A stretch of DNA of 64,000 nucleotides from Bolinopsis microptera (GCF_026151205.1 NC_087080.1:15199337-15263336); one strand, 5' to 3'; counted from the stretch's first letter, positions 46,848 to 58,935 are shown. Notes: generated by a model from the letters alone, not told the origin. Translations and numbers: made by a program.

Positions 46848-47405
46848 CGATGACTGTGACTGTGACTGTGACTGTGACTGTGACTGCGACTGTGACTGTG
46901 ACTGTGACTGTGACTGTGACTGTGACTGTGACTGTGACTGTGACTGTGACTTGACTGTGACTGTGACTGTGACTGTGACTGTGATTGTGACTGTGATTGT
47001 GACTGTGACTGTGACTGTGACTGTGACTGTGACTGTGACTGTGACTGTGACTGTGACTGTGACTGTGACTGTGACTGTGACTGTGACTGTGACTGTGACT
47101 GTGACTGTGACTGTGACTGTGACTGTGACTGTGACTGTGACTGTGACTGTGACTGTGACTGTGACTGTGACTGTGACTGTGACTGTGACTGTGACTGTGA
47201 CTGTGACTGTGACTGTGACTGTGACTGTGACTGTGACTGTGACTGTGACTGTGACTGTGACTGTGACTGTGACTGTGACTGTGACTGTGACTGTGACTGT
47301 GACTGTGACTGTGACTGTGACTGTGACTGTGACTGTGACTGTGACTGTGACTGTGACTGTGACTGTGACTGTGACTGTGACTGTGACTGTGACTGTGACT
47401 GTGAC
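46848..47405. repeat. TGTGAC hexamer microsatellite
   Basis: About 555 bp of (tgtgac)n with a few substitutions and one indel near 46950. All frames stay open (AspCys, ThrVal, SerHis and SerGln repeats), which explains the roughly 200-codon frames on both strands. None is a gene. Confidence 0.97.
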
Positions 47406-48944
47406 GATGACCAGTTTGCAATGTTAGATTTCAAAACGGCAGGTCCAATGACATCATTGATTTCATCGTCAGCAGTCTTTCAGTTTTCTAAGATGTTTTG
47501 TTAGTAAACATTGTTTTAATCAACACATGATGGTCTCAGTCATCACAACGTTTCATCTTAAACAATTCTAACTTGTGTTTCATCGTCTTAATTGATCCGG
47601 TATTTTGCATTCCAATTAATTAGGCGAAATGTCTCATCTTACTACGTTAATTGATTAGCTCATTACATGGAATCTTACGTTACGACCCACTTAGTGCATT
47701 ATCTTAATCAGATTCGGGATCAAATTAGTTGTCACCTCTGTTGTACAAGAGGGTGGAATTCTCAATTCTCACGCCAATATCTGATAGTCCATTCTGTTAA
47801 GTTGCCGGGATTTTGTAGCTTTTATTCCGATTGTTGAAAGGAAAAATTTCCTAAAATTTCTTTTATTCTAGACTCAGGATATTTAATATAAATGCTCACA
47901 TGTACAGTAAGAAAATTCCAAATCTCAGTATTTTTACGATTTGTTAGTAAATAATATCCTCGTGCTGCTTGCTTGATCTCGTTCTATATTCTTTATCCAC
48001 TATTCTGCTCTTGCTTGATGCTAGTCATTTTTACCTATTGCTGCACTGTCAACTCAGAGACAATTACGTGTTATTCGATGCAATTGAGCTTCAAGAGCAG
48101 TTGCAATGGCATAACCGTTTCGCATAACGAAAGCCTTAGTGACCATCATTTAACTCAATCAACTTTCACCTGAATCTCTAGTTCAAAGGATAGTTAAAAG
48201 CAAAGTAAAAATGGCCAAAAACTTGCTGATGTGAACGCTCGCTTAGAGCAGCTGCAAGACTTCAGGTTGGATAACCGCTTCTCAGCTGCCCACATACAAC
48301 ATAAGAGCATAAGCATTAAGTAATTTGAAGCAACGACAGCATTCTTTTATTTCAACCGCGATGATTTAACAACGGGCGTTTTTAATTATGATATTTTCCG
48401 TCTAATTAGTAATATTTAGTAATAATTAGTAATTACTTTTGGTGTGGAATAAAGTAGCACATTGTTTTAATCTGATCATGTAAGTACATAATTTTTTCTT
48501 TATAACAGTTGATTACTCTTGAGTACTCTTCTTTGTCTATTGGCCATTATGTTTATCGCGTATCTGTATTCCGTTTATAAGGTAATCATTGCTTCTAAGT
48601 TTTAATTCGTGTCTCAGCTTTGATCTGGAACTATTTTTAAACAAAGTTATTGTTTGATTTCTACATGGACATTTGTTTCTACAAATAATTTGTATTTTGT
48701 TGTGGTCTAAAAATGCTCGCTTTGAATCATGAAAAATGAATTAGTCTCACTTAAGTGCTTCAAACAAGTCCTAGTTCTATGTTCTATGTATATATACTAC
48801 GATTGGTATATATAGTACCTAATGCATGTCCAGGACATATACTAGGACATAATGTCATAGTAAGTAGTCCTCTAGAGTCTAGGTCTGTTCTACTACTGTG
48901 CAGTGTGCCGCCGTGTCTTCTGGTGTCTTCTGGTGTCTTTTTAC
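47406..48944. other. No gene recognised
   Basis: AT-rich; short frames without support. Confidence 0.5.
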
Positions 48945-49235
48945 TAAGTTACTAGGCTTTTGCTTAGTTACCAGACTTTTGCTTAGTTACTAGGCTTTTG
49001 CTTAGTTACAAGGCTTTTGTTTAGTTATAAGGCTTTTGCTTAGTTACAAGGCTTTTGCTTAGTTACTAGGCATTTGCTTAGTTAGAAGACTTTTGCTTAG
49101 TTACTAGGCTTTTGCTTAGTTACAAGGCTTTTGTTTAGTTATAAGGCTTTTGCTTAGTTACAAGGCTTTTGCTTAGTTACTAGGCATTTGCTTAGTTATA
49201 AGGCTTTTGCTTAGTTACAAGGCTTTTGTTTGGCT
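48945..49235. repeat. 19-bp minisatellite
   Basis: About fifteen tandem copies of a unit close to cttttgcttagttactagg. Variants acaagg, ataagg and catttg recur in the same order, so blocks of several units were duplicated together. Confidence 0.95.
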
Positions 49236-50196
49236 GCAACAATGTGGCTTTATAAATCTTAATGCCTCCTGCTACAGTTTACACCGGTAATCTTTGGTTG
49301 ACTGTTGACTGCTGACTGTTGACTGTTGTAATGTAAGATTGTACTATTGTACACTCTACACTTTACAATTCTATTCAAACAGGCACTACTACAAATGTAA
49401 GCCCTAATCAAATTTGTGCTAATTAGGTGTCAGGATTTTATTGTAATGACCCATCAACAGAGGGGTAGCCCATTTCCTATTGTCTGCCCCACTGTGACCA
49501 CTGTCATGTGGCTGGTCCCAAGTCTCACACCCAACCAATTTAACCTTTCAACGGCTGATCTTGTGGTTTTCATCACATTTTAATTTTACTACTTTAGGAG
49601 TTGAGCACTTTCTATGATGTTCGTGTGTCAAGAGTTGAATGTCTCTTTAAAACATTTCTTTTTACCTTTTAACCACACTTCTTATAACCACACACGATTT
49701 GTATATTATTTTTCAATTGTTACTTGTACTACTAATAACTACCACTTTACATAATTTCGTCTACTATTCTGCTGCTTGCCTTCTAGGAGATAATTACATC
49801 TCCTCGACCTCTCTAGAGTCAAGAGTACCTCCATTCACATTACTCACCACAATAATCTGCAGATTGTATTTTCTAGCACAGTTGCTGTAGTGTTGCAGTG
49901 TTGTATTGGGTTTGCCTTGTGTAAATAGCGGCCCACTGCCTCCCACATGGTGGTGTTCTTTTAACTTCCAGTGGTACTTCCAATGTTGCACCACCAGCTT
50001 TTTTTTACGTGACCGAATTAGTGTTATTTATTCCGATAATATTCAAATATTTCGTCAGTATAATAAACGATAAAAGATTTAATTATTTGAAGCCGTTCTG
50101 CTTCTAAATTCATCCTATGTCCTCGAGATGAAACATCCCTATAATCTGTATGTTGAATAATACATGTAACCCGCTCTATCTAATCTTGTATCCCAG
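49236..50196. other. Upstream region of the receptor gene
   Basis: No coding exon recognised. The stretch atcttgtatcccag ending at 50196 is acceptor-like, placing a 5' UTR intron immediately before the first coding exon. Confidence 0.4.
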
Positions 50197-50202
50197 CTGG
50201 CA

Positions 50203-50393
50203 ATGCTCAACCCCTGTCAATCTAGACAGCCCTCCTCCATCCTCCTCGTCCTCGTCCTCCTTCTAGACATCAGTATCTCACTCCCTGTCTCCTCCTGCCC
50301 GGTCTCCTGTATATGTTTCAACACCTCTGTGAACTGTACCTCACTGGAACTCTCTGATGTGCCTAGCGGAGTGTCCCTTAACACAACCATACT
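50203..50393 (+). CDS. Receptor exon 1: signal peptide and LRRNT
   Basis: ATG at 50203, hydrophobic core residues 13-21, then the C-x3-C-x-C-x6-C LRRNT cysteines. Donor ACT|GTAAGA; ends phase 2. The preceding tatcccag suggests that an untranslated exon lies upstream. Confidence 0.85.
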
Positions 50394-53300
50394 GTAAGAT
50401 AAAACTGTTATCAAATTGCGAAATTCTCGTAGAATATAAATTATGTAGTATGATATTTTACCATATTATAAAATATTTACAAAGATGACTTACACTTATA
50501 ATATGACTATACATTTATAATGGGCTTAGGTTAGAGCTAATGAGGTTTTTAGATCTTTACTAAGTGCCTTTGCTTTTTAGTTTTTATCTATCCTTTGTGA
50601 ATTGCAGCTATTTTTTGCTCTACTGTTTTACGTCAATACGAGCATAATATCATGATCAAGACCTTAAGCACTTATATATAATATTATATATTATATTATA
50701 TATAATATTGCTCAATAGTCATTGTTTAATACGAGTATTATAAAGTTATAAAGTTAAATACAAGTATTATAACTTCCTGACCCATTAAAATCTTGCAGGG
50801 ACCTCTCTCATAACAGATTAAGAGACCAAAGTTGGAGCAAGCTGATTGCGCTAGCCTCTGATTTAAACAACTTAAAACAGCTGTAAGTTTTTTATTTTAT
50901 TTTTAAAAAATTTTTATTTTTAAAGCTGTAAGTCACATTAATAACAATGTTTCTTCAAATTACGAGTAATTAATGGTGAAGTTACACTTAGTTTTCTGGT
51001 TTTTAAGTCGGAACTAGACTGCGATGTATATCAAATTATTGTAGCTCAGTAGAATTGGGGACTATCATATTATTGCTGTTAAATCGTTATATAATCGAAC
51101 TGATGTCAGATTGTTGAATATATTTGGTTACCGTTATACTTCAAAATTGAATGAAGACCATAAATGGATAAATCATTCCCGCTATTCAACTAGTGACAAA
51201 TTGTCTTTCAGAATTTTGACAGATAACATTTTAACTACTATACCAGACAAGGGAATTACCAACGTCAAGCTGTAAGTACCGCTAAATACTCAATATACGG
51301 GATTCTAGAATATATATTTAATAAAATACGAAGTTAGAGTAAAATAAGTTAAATGTAATAACATCAAAGATACCAATGAAACTGATCTTTCCGTTAAAAT
51401 GTCCCTGATTTAAATTCAAAGTTCAAAATTACTCACTAAGTCACTATACTAAATAAGCTGACTTATAGATATAGATATCGTTAACGAATCCTCAATCGTT
51501 CAGAGATCTATTGGATAACCCAATCCACTGCGACTGTAAGCTACTGGAGCTGCCTCCCTCCCAATTCCTGAACTACGCCAGCACCAGCATCACATGCTCC
51601 TCCACCTCCAACCCTGACCTTCACAATGTCAGATTAGATGAGCTTACTCCTCAGCAGTTAGGATGTGGTCAGTGAACATCATAATTAAAAACTTTCCTTC
51701 CTTTCCAGAACCTTCCAGACGTTTTAAGATCACGCAAACTTCATGCTTAGTTCTTACTACTCAGTACTCATTAACCTCTTTACGTTCCTCTTTATTACCA
51801 AGACAACTTAACATCTAACATTCCAACAGATGAGATGAAGCTGTCAGTCCCAGCAGAGATAACACTCTACAAGATAGGATACGAGCAGGTTATACCCTGT
51901 CACAAGTCCAAACCAGGCACTGTATCCTGGTATCGAAGAGGGGTTCTCAGGTACCAGACTGGAGAGGAGGACTGCTCTCTTGTGCTCAGACACATGACCT
52001 CCAGAGACGAGGGCTTGTATAGGGTCATCTACCAAGCTCCATTACAGAACAGAACAGTCTACATCAATGTTTTGTTGAAAAAAGGTGAGTTCACCGAGCT
52101 GTTAGCTAAATTGTATGAACATTAAGTACAAATTAATATCAGTGTTTGCATTTTCTTCTACTTCGCTATCTTGATTAATTACTCTTTCACCTTAAATTTC
52201 ACTATCAGAAAGTAGTGGACCGAACATAGATGACAGCAACTCGCTGGTGGAGGTACAAAGAAAAGGAACAGCTAAATTGACCTGCAAGTCATTTGGAGCT
52301 CCACCACCAACTGTCGAGTGGTTCTATCGTAACAACAGCGTCAAAAACACCGAACGTAAGACATTTCATATTGATTTCACTTTAATTTTACGAAAAGTGG
52401 AACTTGATAGTTTTAATTACCGGTTATGATAGTTAACTTTGAAATTTTGTCTGAATGCGTAGCGATTTCTAAAAGCTGACAACTTGTTCATAATGGCTCA
52501 ATTGAAACAACCAACAAAGTCCGTAAACTACATTTCTCACCTCCAACTTATATTAACAGTTAACCAGCACGTGTTTAAAACACGTAAAACTAAAACACTG
52601 TTTCACAAGTCTCCAACTTCAGACAGCAACATTGTGATAGTAGACGCAGCGACACTAATAGTAACTGATGTCACGAGTGAGGAAGTGTTTACGTGTCGGG
52701 CTACGAACGTGCTGGGGACGACAGAAGCAAAGTTTGTTGTTAAAACCATTGACAGGTACAACTACAAGCCCTTATAGTTGGTGATTTTACAGTAGCCTTC
52801 ATCTACTTCATCTACTTCATCTACTTTATCTACTTCATCTACTCTAGATCTCTTTAGTTTTCAGACATATTTTTTGAAACAATTTGCAAGTAATATTAGG
52901 TACTCTCTTAATTCATGAAGTATGTTGCAATTTCCCGAGCTTTGTCTCCGACAATTTTCTGTTAAATTCGCCAAAACTCTGCCGACAAGATTTAAGGTAT
53001 TTAAAAAAGCTAAACTGTTGTCTCCTAGGATACGGGGTGCAGTGTTTGAGTGGTTGGCTCCTCTCTCAGTCGCCTTGCTCATAATAACGGGTGCTGGCAG
53101 TGTCGGCTACATATTCTACAGCAAGCAGAAGTTAGCCAGACTCAAACAGCGCTGTTCCAGTCCAGGTGTCAGTGACACTGGTGGTACTATATTCGGTGAG
53201 TAAATTTAACACCCGCGATCATTAAAACAGAGAGAACGAAGTTGTCCGTCACAGCTGATCCCACGAGTTCTCCCCAAAATTATAACTACAGACACCCAAA

Positions 53301-55258
53301 CTTAACATATGATATACTCCTGGTACAATTATCTTCATCACAGTATCTCCTTACACGCTAATTTCCCCAGAGAACTGTGACGCCCTACCCTCTACTATTA
53401 CACATGGTGAAGGCTACAAGATGCTCGCTATCTCCACCTCTTCGCCCCCAAACCAACTCATCTGCCCCATTACCAGGGAATGCATGGTAAGTTAAATAGT
53501 TTAATAAATAGTCTGAATATTTGAAATATAGATCCACGTTTCGGCGGTTATGTGTCCTCCGTCCGTGTCCTGGAAAAGACTTTGCACATGCGTGTGCACA
53601 ACAACTTACAACATACGTGGGCACAACAACATGCGTGTGAGTCTTGACCATACCCTACGTTGGGACAACTTCGTGGGTCTTCACTTGACCATACCTTCGT
53701 GGGTCTTGCTAAACTATATTGTCAAGTTTATGATATAACCATTTTGCTACAAGTTGATAACCCGTTACCCGACCTTCATTACGGTGAGAGCATTAAAGTT
53801 AAACTGAGGGTTAATATAACTTGTCATTACCGCCTCGTGACTAATAGTCTGTATATCAGAGTGACCCACTTATGTTCAAATTACTAGTCCTACTTTCTAA
53901 TATTTAACCTTAATTATGTGTTCCACAATCCACATTTGTTTTGACACGTGAAATTGTTCGTCGCTGCTTGAAACTGGTTAGCCAATTACTGTCGCGTGTC
54001 AGGCCCATTAAAATTATAATATTTGCTGTATGAATCTTGATGCCCTCTCAAGTCTCAAGATTCGACGGCTTTGATCATTCGATTTTAAAGGGTATAGTTT
54101 GACTTTAAATAAACTCCATCATGCCCGGCATGCTCCTACTACTGCAGGGATATGATTAAAAGCTCACCAACATAGTCAAATTTACGGATCGTTAAGTTGG
54201 AAAAGCTTTCACAGACTAATAAAACCAACTCTCCGTAGAAAAACCCAGTGGTGGCGAGTGATGGGTTCTCATACGAGGAGAAAGCAATTCTGGCCTGGTT
54301 TAAGAGAAACGGAACAAGCCCCATGACAAACGGGGAGATCAGTAAACGCCTCATACAGGTAAAATATCTGATAAGCTAATTTATTTATCTATACGTTTTA
54401 TCTTAAAAGTTCAACTTGAACTATATTATGTATGTTTTTGAAACCTAAAAAGGGGTTACAAATTCGGCAAACTCCACAGTGCATTTCCTCATGTGCAGTT
54501 TTAAAATCACGTTTCATTATCGTCTGAAATAAAGAAGAATAAACCAAATCCTTCAGAATCACAACCTACGGACCCTGATACGAGACATTATGGACAAAAA
54601 ATCCATGTCAGATAGTTTCCTGAACCTAGATCACCTTTCCCCGCCCTCCAGCGCCAGAGGGAACACAGCAAACCACCACTTTAGAAGCAATGTGGTGACC
54701 AGTCCTTCCCTCTCACGATTATCTAGGGTGGCTCCAGAAGAAACCATCATTGAGACTAACAATATCCAGCCTTCTCGGTCTTCAGACCAACAAAACAGAG
54801 TACAGGCTTCACCGCCAACTGATAACAATATTGAGACCGCTTCAAGATCTTCTGCTATCAGCAATTCAGGACTATCTGTTTCTGGTGAGTCAGTGCCAAG
54901 TGGCAGTAGAACAGAGCAAACAGGAAGCGAGGGCCGCAGTGGTGGCGGGATTAACCCGGCAGCTGAGCTGTCTAACGTTTCAACCAGGGAACACAGATTC
55001 AGATCTAACAGTTCCATCAACTCTCGAAACAGTATCTCTACTGATCAGGGTATTGGGGTTTCAGTTACAGAGTCTCTTGGCGAACCGTTGAGGGAATCAA
55101 GTGGTAGCTCCGCTTTTGACATCGAAATCTCGGAGGATACCGGAGTAATTTCAAGCGCCTCCAATGAATACGACACGGTCGTGAGTATAGAAACTAATGG
55201 TCAAATTCAGACCGAAATCTTATCTGCAGACGACATCTTATCTGCGGATGACATCTAA
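50203..55258 (+). CDS. LRR-Ig-TM-U-box receptor-type E3 ligase (11 exons)
   Basis: Joined exons give 2,139 nt, 712 residues. Signal peptide about 1-31 (SSILLVLVLLLDIS); LRRNT C32-C45 (CPVSCIC); two LRRs 64-111 (DLSHNRL); LRRCT to 166 (NPIHCDCKL); Ig1 167-251; Ig2 252-344 (LTCKSFG, VEWFY, VFTCRATN); TM about 353-375 (WLAPLSVALLIITGAGSVGY); juxtamembrane basic stop; U-box about 427-505 (CPITRECM, PVVASDGFSYEEKAI, SPMTN, NHNLRTLI); then a 200-residue Ser/Thr/Asn-rich tail ending in a repeated ILSADD. The U-box keeps the hydrophobic, Trp and Pro positions that contact E2 enzymes, so it is predicted to be an active ubiquitin ligase at the inner face of the plasma membrane. The ectodomain order resembles Trk receptors. 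Ligand unknown. Every intron is GT-AG and every phase matches. The 5' start rests on the signal peptide. Confidence 0.88.
50799..50882 (+). CDS. Receptor exon 2: LRR 1
   Basis: 84 bp between tcttgcag and CT|GTAAGT, phase 2 to 2. Encodes DLSHNRLRDQSWSKLIAL and onward, an LxLSxNxL leucine-rich repeat in its own exon, as is common for LRR receptors. Confidence 0.88.
51212..51271 (+). CDS. Receptor exon 3: LRR 2
   Basis: 60 bp between ctttcag and CT|GTAAGT, phase 2 to 2. Encodes ILTDNILTTIPDKGITNVKL, a short leucine-rich repeat of 20 residues. Confidence 0.85.
51504..51667 (+). CDS. Receptor exon 4: LRRCT cap
   Basis: Acceptor cgttcag, donor TGTG|GTCAGT. Encodes DLLDNPIHCDCKLLELP, then ITCSSTS and LGCG, the CxC...C...C pattern of C-terminal LRR caps. 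Phase 2 to 1. Confidence 0.9.
51830..52084 (+). CDS. Receptor exon 5: Ig domain 1
   Basis: 255 bp, phase 1 to 1. VIPCHKSKPGTVSWYRRG holds the first Ig Cys and core Trp. The usual second Cys in D-x-G-x-Y-x-C is Val (SRDEGLYRVIY), so the canonical disulphide is missing. A Cys in GEEDCSLVL may substitute. Confidence 0.88.
52209..52355 (+). CDS. Receptor exon 6: Ig domain 2, first half
   Basis: 147 bp, acceptor ctatcag, donor GAAC|GTAAGA, phase 1 to 1. Encodes GTAKLTCKSFGAPPPTVEWF, with the I-set Cys, the G-x-P hinge and the core Trp. Confidence 0.88.
52623..52755 (+). CDS. Receptor exon 7: Ig domain 2, second half
   Basis: 133 bp, acceptor caacttcag, donor ACAG|GTACAA. Encodes ATLIVTDVTSEEVFTCRATN with the second Ig Cys, then NVLGTTEAKFVV. 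Phase 1 to 2. The following intron holds a short cttcatcta repeat (about 52798-52845). Confidence 0.85.
53029..53195 (+). CDS. Receptor exon 8: transmembrane segment
   Basis: 167 bp, acceptor tctcctag, donor TTCG|GTGAGT, phase 2 to 1. Encodes the single membrane helix WLAPLSVALLIITGAGSVGY followed by KQKLARLKQR, a positive stop-transfer patch that places the C-terminus in the cytoplasm. Confidence 0.88.
53371..53486 (+). CDS. Receptor exon 9: juxtamembrane and U-box start
   Basis: 116 bp, acceptor tttccccag, donor ATG|GTAAGT, phase 1 to 0. Ends SSPPNQLICPITRECM, the first loop of a U-box (CPITxE/D). Confidence 0.88.
54239..54358 (+). CDS. Receptor exon 10: U-box core
   Basis: 120 bp, phase 0 to 0, acceptor ctccgtag and donor CAG|GTAAAA. 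Encodes KNPVVASDGFSYEEKAILAW and onward to SPMTNGEISKRLIQ, with the D-G-x-x-Y-E, Trp and S-P-M-T-N signature. Confidence 0.9.
54557..55258 (+). CDS. Receptor exon 11: U-box end and Ser-rich tail
   Basis: Acceptor tccttcag, phase 0. NHNLRTLIRDIMDKK completes the U-box C-terminal helix. A disordered-looking tail rich in Ser, Asn, Thr and acidic residues follows, with a tandem ILSADD repeat before TAA at 55256-55258. Confidence 0.88.
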   Translation, partial: NHNLRTLIRDIMDKKSMSDSFLNLDHLSPPSSARGNTANHHFRSNVVTSPSLSRLSRVAPEETIIETNNIQPSRSSDQQNRVQASPPTDNNIETASRSSAISNSGLSVSGESVPSGSRTEQTGSEGRSGGGINPAAELSNVSTREHRFRSNSSINSRNSISTDQGIGVSVTESLGEPLRESSGSSAFDIEISEDTGVISSASNEYDTVVSIETNGQIQTEILSADDILSADDI

Positions 55259-55575
55259 CCTTGGGTGTTCAGGGCTAGGTTTGCTGACCAACTTGTCGTC
55301 ATAGTTTGTAATTTCAGTGACGTAAACCAAGACTGTTCGTAGTTATAATAGTTACTTTGTGTTATCAGTAATAATAATAATGCAACGAATTTTTCTAACT
55401 TATCAGTAGCAGCGAAACACTTCATTTTCTTTTATTCTATTTATACAGAACGGTACAGACATTCAAACCGGCTTATCGTTCTATTTATACTCTTTTTATG
55501 ATTGTTTGTAAGTTAATTTTTAAGCAGGAATGCATATTTAATATTTGATTTTTGTTCTTCATTGATGATAAGTAT

Positions 55576-55692
55576 AATAAATGGTTTATTGTTAGGGAAA
55601 GCTGATCAAAGTTTATTTAGCATGAAATCAAAGATATGATTTTGTATCAAGCTTGTTTACTGTTGATTTTGAGTGTTTATGTGACCAATAAA
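55576..55692 (+). terminator. Polyadenylation signals
   Basis: AATAAA at 55576-55581 and again at 55687-55692, about 320 and 430 bp after the receptor stop codon. Either could direct cleavage. Confidence 0.5.
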
Positions 55693-58600
55693 CATATGGT
55701 CAGTTTTCATTTGATTAAACTAAATAGTTTAATTACACATTGGGGCATTTGATTTCTAAAGCCACATATAAAATGTAGTTTTCTTTCTCATTCCCTGTCC
55801 GACCCTCGTCAGCACCTAACTTAACCAGAGCTATCAAATATCAAATCATAAATATTGACGAGCTCATATTATTGACGTATCATTCCTAATATAATTAAGA
55901 GAAGGTCCGACTTTTAATTCACTAATTGCACTTGATAATTTACCACCAGCCGTCTCAGTATCTGAAGGATCCAGAAAATTCAACGTGGGCAGGACTAGCC
56001 GTGTTACTTCCAGACTGGCGCTGACGAAGTAAACTCAACAGTAACTCACCATCTGTCGGCCATGATTTTGATATAAGTGCCGCTCCCGGCGCGAGCATAG
56101 CCTGTCAGTTATAAAACTGATAATTATATTTATATAAAACTTATTATTAATCTAATTGATCCACCATCTGAATATTACTCGGACCACAGACCTAGCAAAG
56201 TCAAATCTTGGCGAGAAAGTGAGTGAATAAATGTCCTGTGAGAATTTAGTTGCATTCAAATGAATCATTAAGCGTGATAATCTTCGATCTTTCTGCCAGT
56301 GCCGCACAAAATAAGTAAATTGGTAGGTAAATAGAAGGGAGTATGCTGAAAAATGGAAATTAGCGATGTCACATGGCTACATCAACTATCAAGCTATCAG
56401 GGCATGGTTTAAAAAGGGATTACAGGGATTTAAACAAGTCTCAGCCATTGGCTTCTTGAGCACTGACTCCGATAATTAGATACAGACCATAATTACGTAA
56501 TTATTATCACAATTACCATAATTATCTGCGTCTAATGAAAATCAGCCGCACTCACCGAGTAAAGTTTCGACCAATTTACAGACGATTTTTGCGTAAATTG
56601 GACGTAAATCTTGGCACACATGGACTAAATACGAAATGGAGATATCTGCCTGGCTCTACCGAGCATGGTAAACTTGGAGCAGCAGGTCATCTCCACCTAC
56701 TGTAACCGAATTCTACCGTCATGGCTGCTTGAGCCATGCCCAGTCAGTGATTTTCATGGTTAATTGATAGGGTCAAGCCTGGGCGGGACTGTTTATTTTT
56801 TCTATATTAATTTACTCAGAGACAGTCTCTCGCAAGCACAAATTAATTTTATATTCGGGGGGTTTATGGGAGGATTTAGTTAGACACATTCTCAGTGCGT
56901 TTAACTTTTCCCTTGATTATATTTTGTTTGCCGTCCATATTTATTATAGTTCGTCCGGTCAGGTCATACTCCAAGACAGAATTACAGAAATAGATTTGTG
57001 AACGATTCATATAAAGTCCTTATTCCCTTTTCCTCCTGAAACACGTATAAGGTAGGTTGATTTTCCTATCCAATGGTGTGCTTTCCTTCATGTTACCAGT
57101 AAGTACCTTAATTAAAAATAGTTTATATTATTATTTATTGACCCTCGGTACTAAGTATGTGTAAATTTTTCGATTCTGAGATTCCGGAAAATCCTACCTA
57201 TGTAAACCATACCATACCTACCTACCTATTTATCATTACGCATTATTTATTATAACTTAATTATCTAGTTTAGAGTCAAGGTAAAACAGCGCTTTATTCT
57301 CAATCGCTTAGTTATAGTATCATAGCTAACGTTTCTTTCTTTACTGGGGCGCTTGTGTAAATTTGCTTTTACAAAATACCTGAATATTCAAAATAATAAA
57401 ATTACATCTGTATCACTGTTCTCAAGGCTATCGTATGATAGTAATAGAGTTAAGGAGATTGGAGGGCAAGCTTTTAATTTATGATATCATAGTTTGAGCT
57501 TTTTCTTGTAAAATGTAATTGTAAGCGTGTTGTTTATTTGTGAATTGTATTTGTATCCGATAAAATCTGCTAAAACTACCAAAAACTAAGGTGCGTTTCA
57601 AGTTTAAATTTGCGTTTATTCAATTTAATTAATGTCCACTAAATAACTATAAGTACAACATTGATTACAATTACATTAAGCGCAAAATGATAAGTTGTCA
57701 CCCGGAATCCTAATCGACCGGTCAATGCTTTCCAAAATATATATTTTTGGAATCTTGCCGGGATTTTAACATTCGCCTTGAACGACCCTCGTCTGAACAG
57801 GAACTGCATCACGATATATTACACCTCGACATTACATTATAATCCTGATCTCCAAAAGACATTGCATTTGTTAATCTCTTCCTTTTCGTCCCTTTGTTCT
57901 AACAGGGGTAGCAACCTTTGGGCCAGGGATGGCTACCGGATGTTACAGCAAACGAGGTTCTTTTCATGAGAACTGAGATGGTATGATAATGATATAATCG
58001 TATATTCAAGTCTTCACAATCGAGGTGGATCACTCTCTATAGACTATACTGTTACCCTCCATTCGGTTATGGTGCTGCAACCATGCCATGGCTGTTAGCG
58101 CTATTGACACCACTCTACTAATAAACTATGGCGTTTGGCTGACTCATGATCGATAGACGAGCTGATTGCCATTGAATTATTGGTGATTTGATGATTCCAT
58201 TGCGGCACCAATGGCGATTTAAAGTTAAAATCTCATGTCATTAAATCGTATCATTGACTCAGACTAGGTATAACTGACTTAGCAGTATCGTTGTGACATA
58301 TCTCGTGTTTACAGATAGTGACTGCTGCTGTTATTAACCGATATAGATAGGTCTATTTTAGATTGATATAGATAGGTCTATTTTAGGTTTTAGCGGCGGT
58401 GGAGAGCCAGAATTAATATCATTATCAAAGAAATAAGATCATTCTTGGACTGATGATTATTTGGCACCGATGACTGGTATTGTTATATCATTATCGTGAA
58501 ACAATTGTTCTCCACTAATTTCGGTTGCTTCCGTTGTTTGTAACTGTAATTAAATTCTAACCACAAAAGCTAGGGCAAAAATCTATGCCCCAATTGACAA

Positions 58601-58935
58601 AGTGACAAGATCTCTTTCGTTCAAATTTCACTTTTCTGCCTAGAATCTTTCACTTACACTTATAAGCTTCGAATAAAGTGAGTACTTGCATTAGCGCTAA
58701 TGTTAATTCAAATTGCATTTTGCATCGCTTTCGCGAAGTACAGCTAGTTTGTGATGATACGGCATGACGACAAGAACGGTATACTCTGTTACTAAAATTC
58801 CCGAAATGCACGTCAAGTACTGTATTTTCACCCAATCCAACAGGGCTTTTGTTTCAAAATTGCATGCCAAATTTTATTGCCTGGACTCATTTATAAAATT
58901 ATTTTTTTGGTAACAAGCGTGGAAATTTGCACTTT
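55693..58935. other. No gene recognised
   Basis: Around 55940-56100 CpG content rises, and 57090-57105 has a good donor-like caGTAAGT. These could belong to a neighbouring gene's non-coding exon, but no coding sequence supports this. Confidence 0.4.

Noticed and set aside
46807-47434. Three overlapping open frames of about 200 codons (SerHis, ThrVal, SerGln repeats)
   Set aside because: All are translations of one hexamer microsatellite; openness follows from the absence of stop codons in the repeat.
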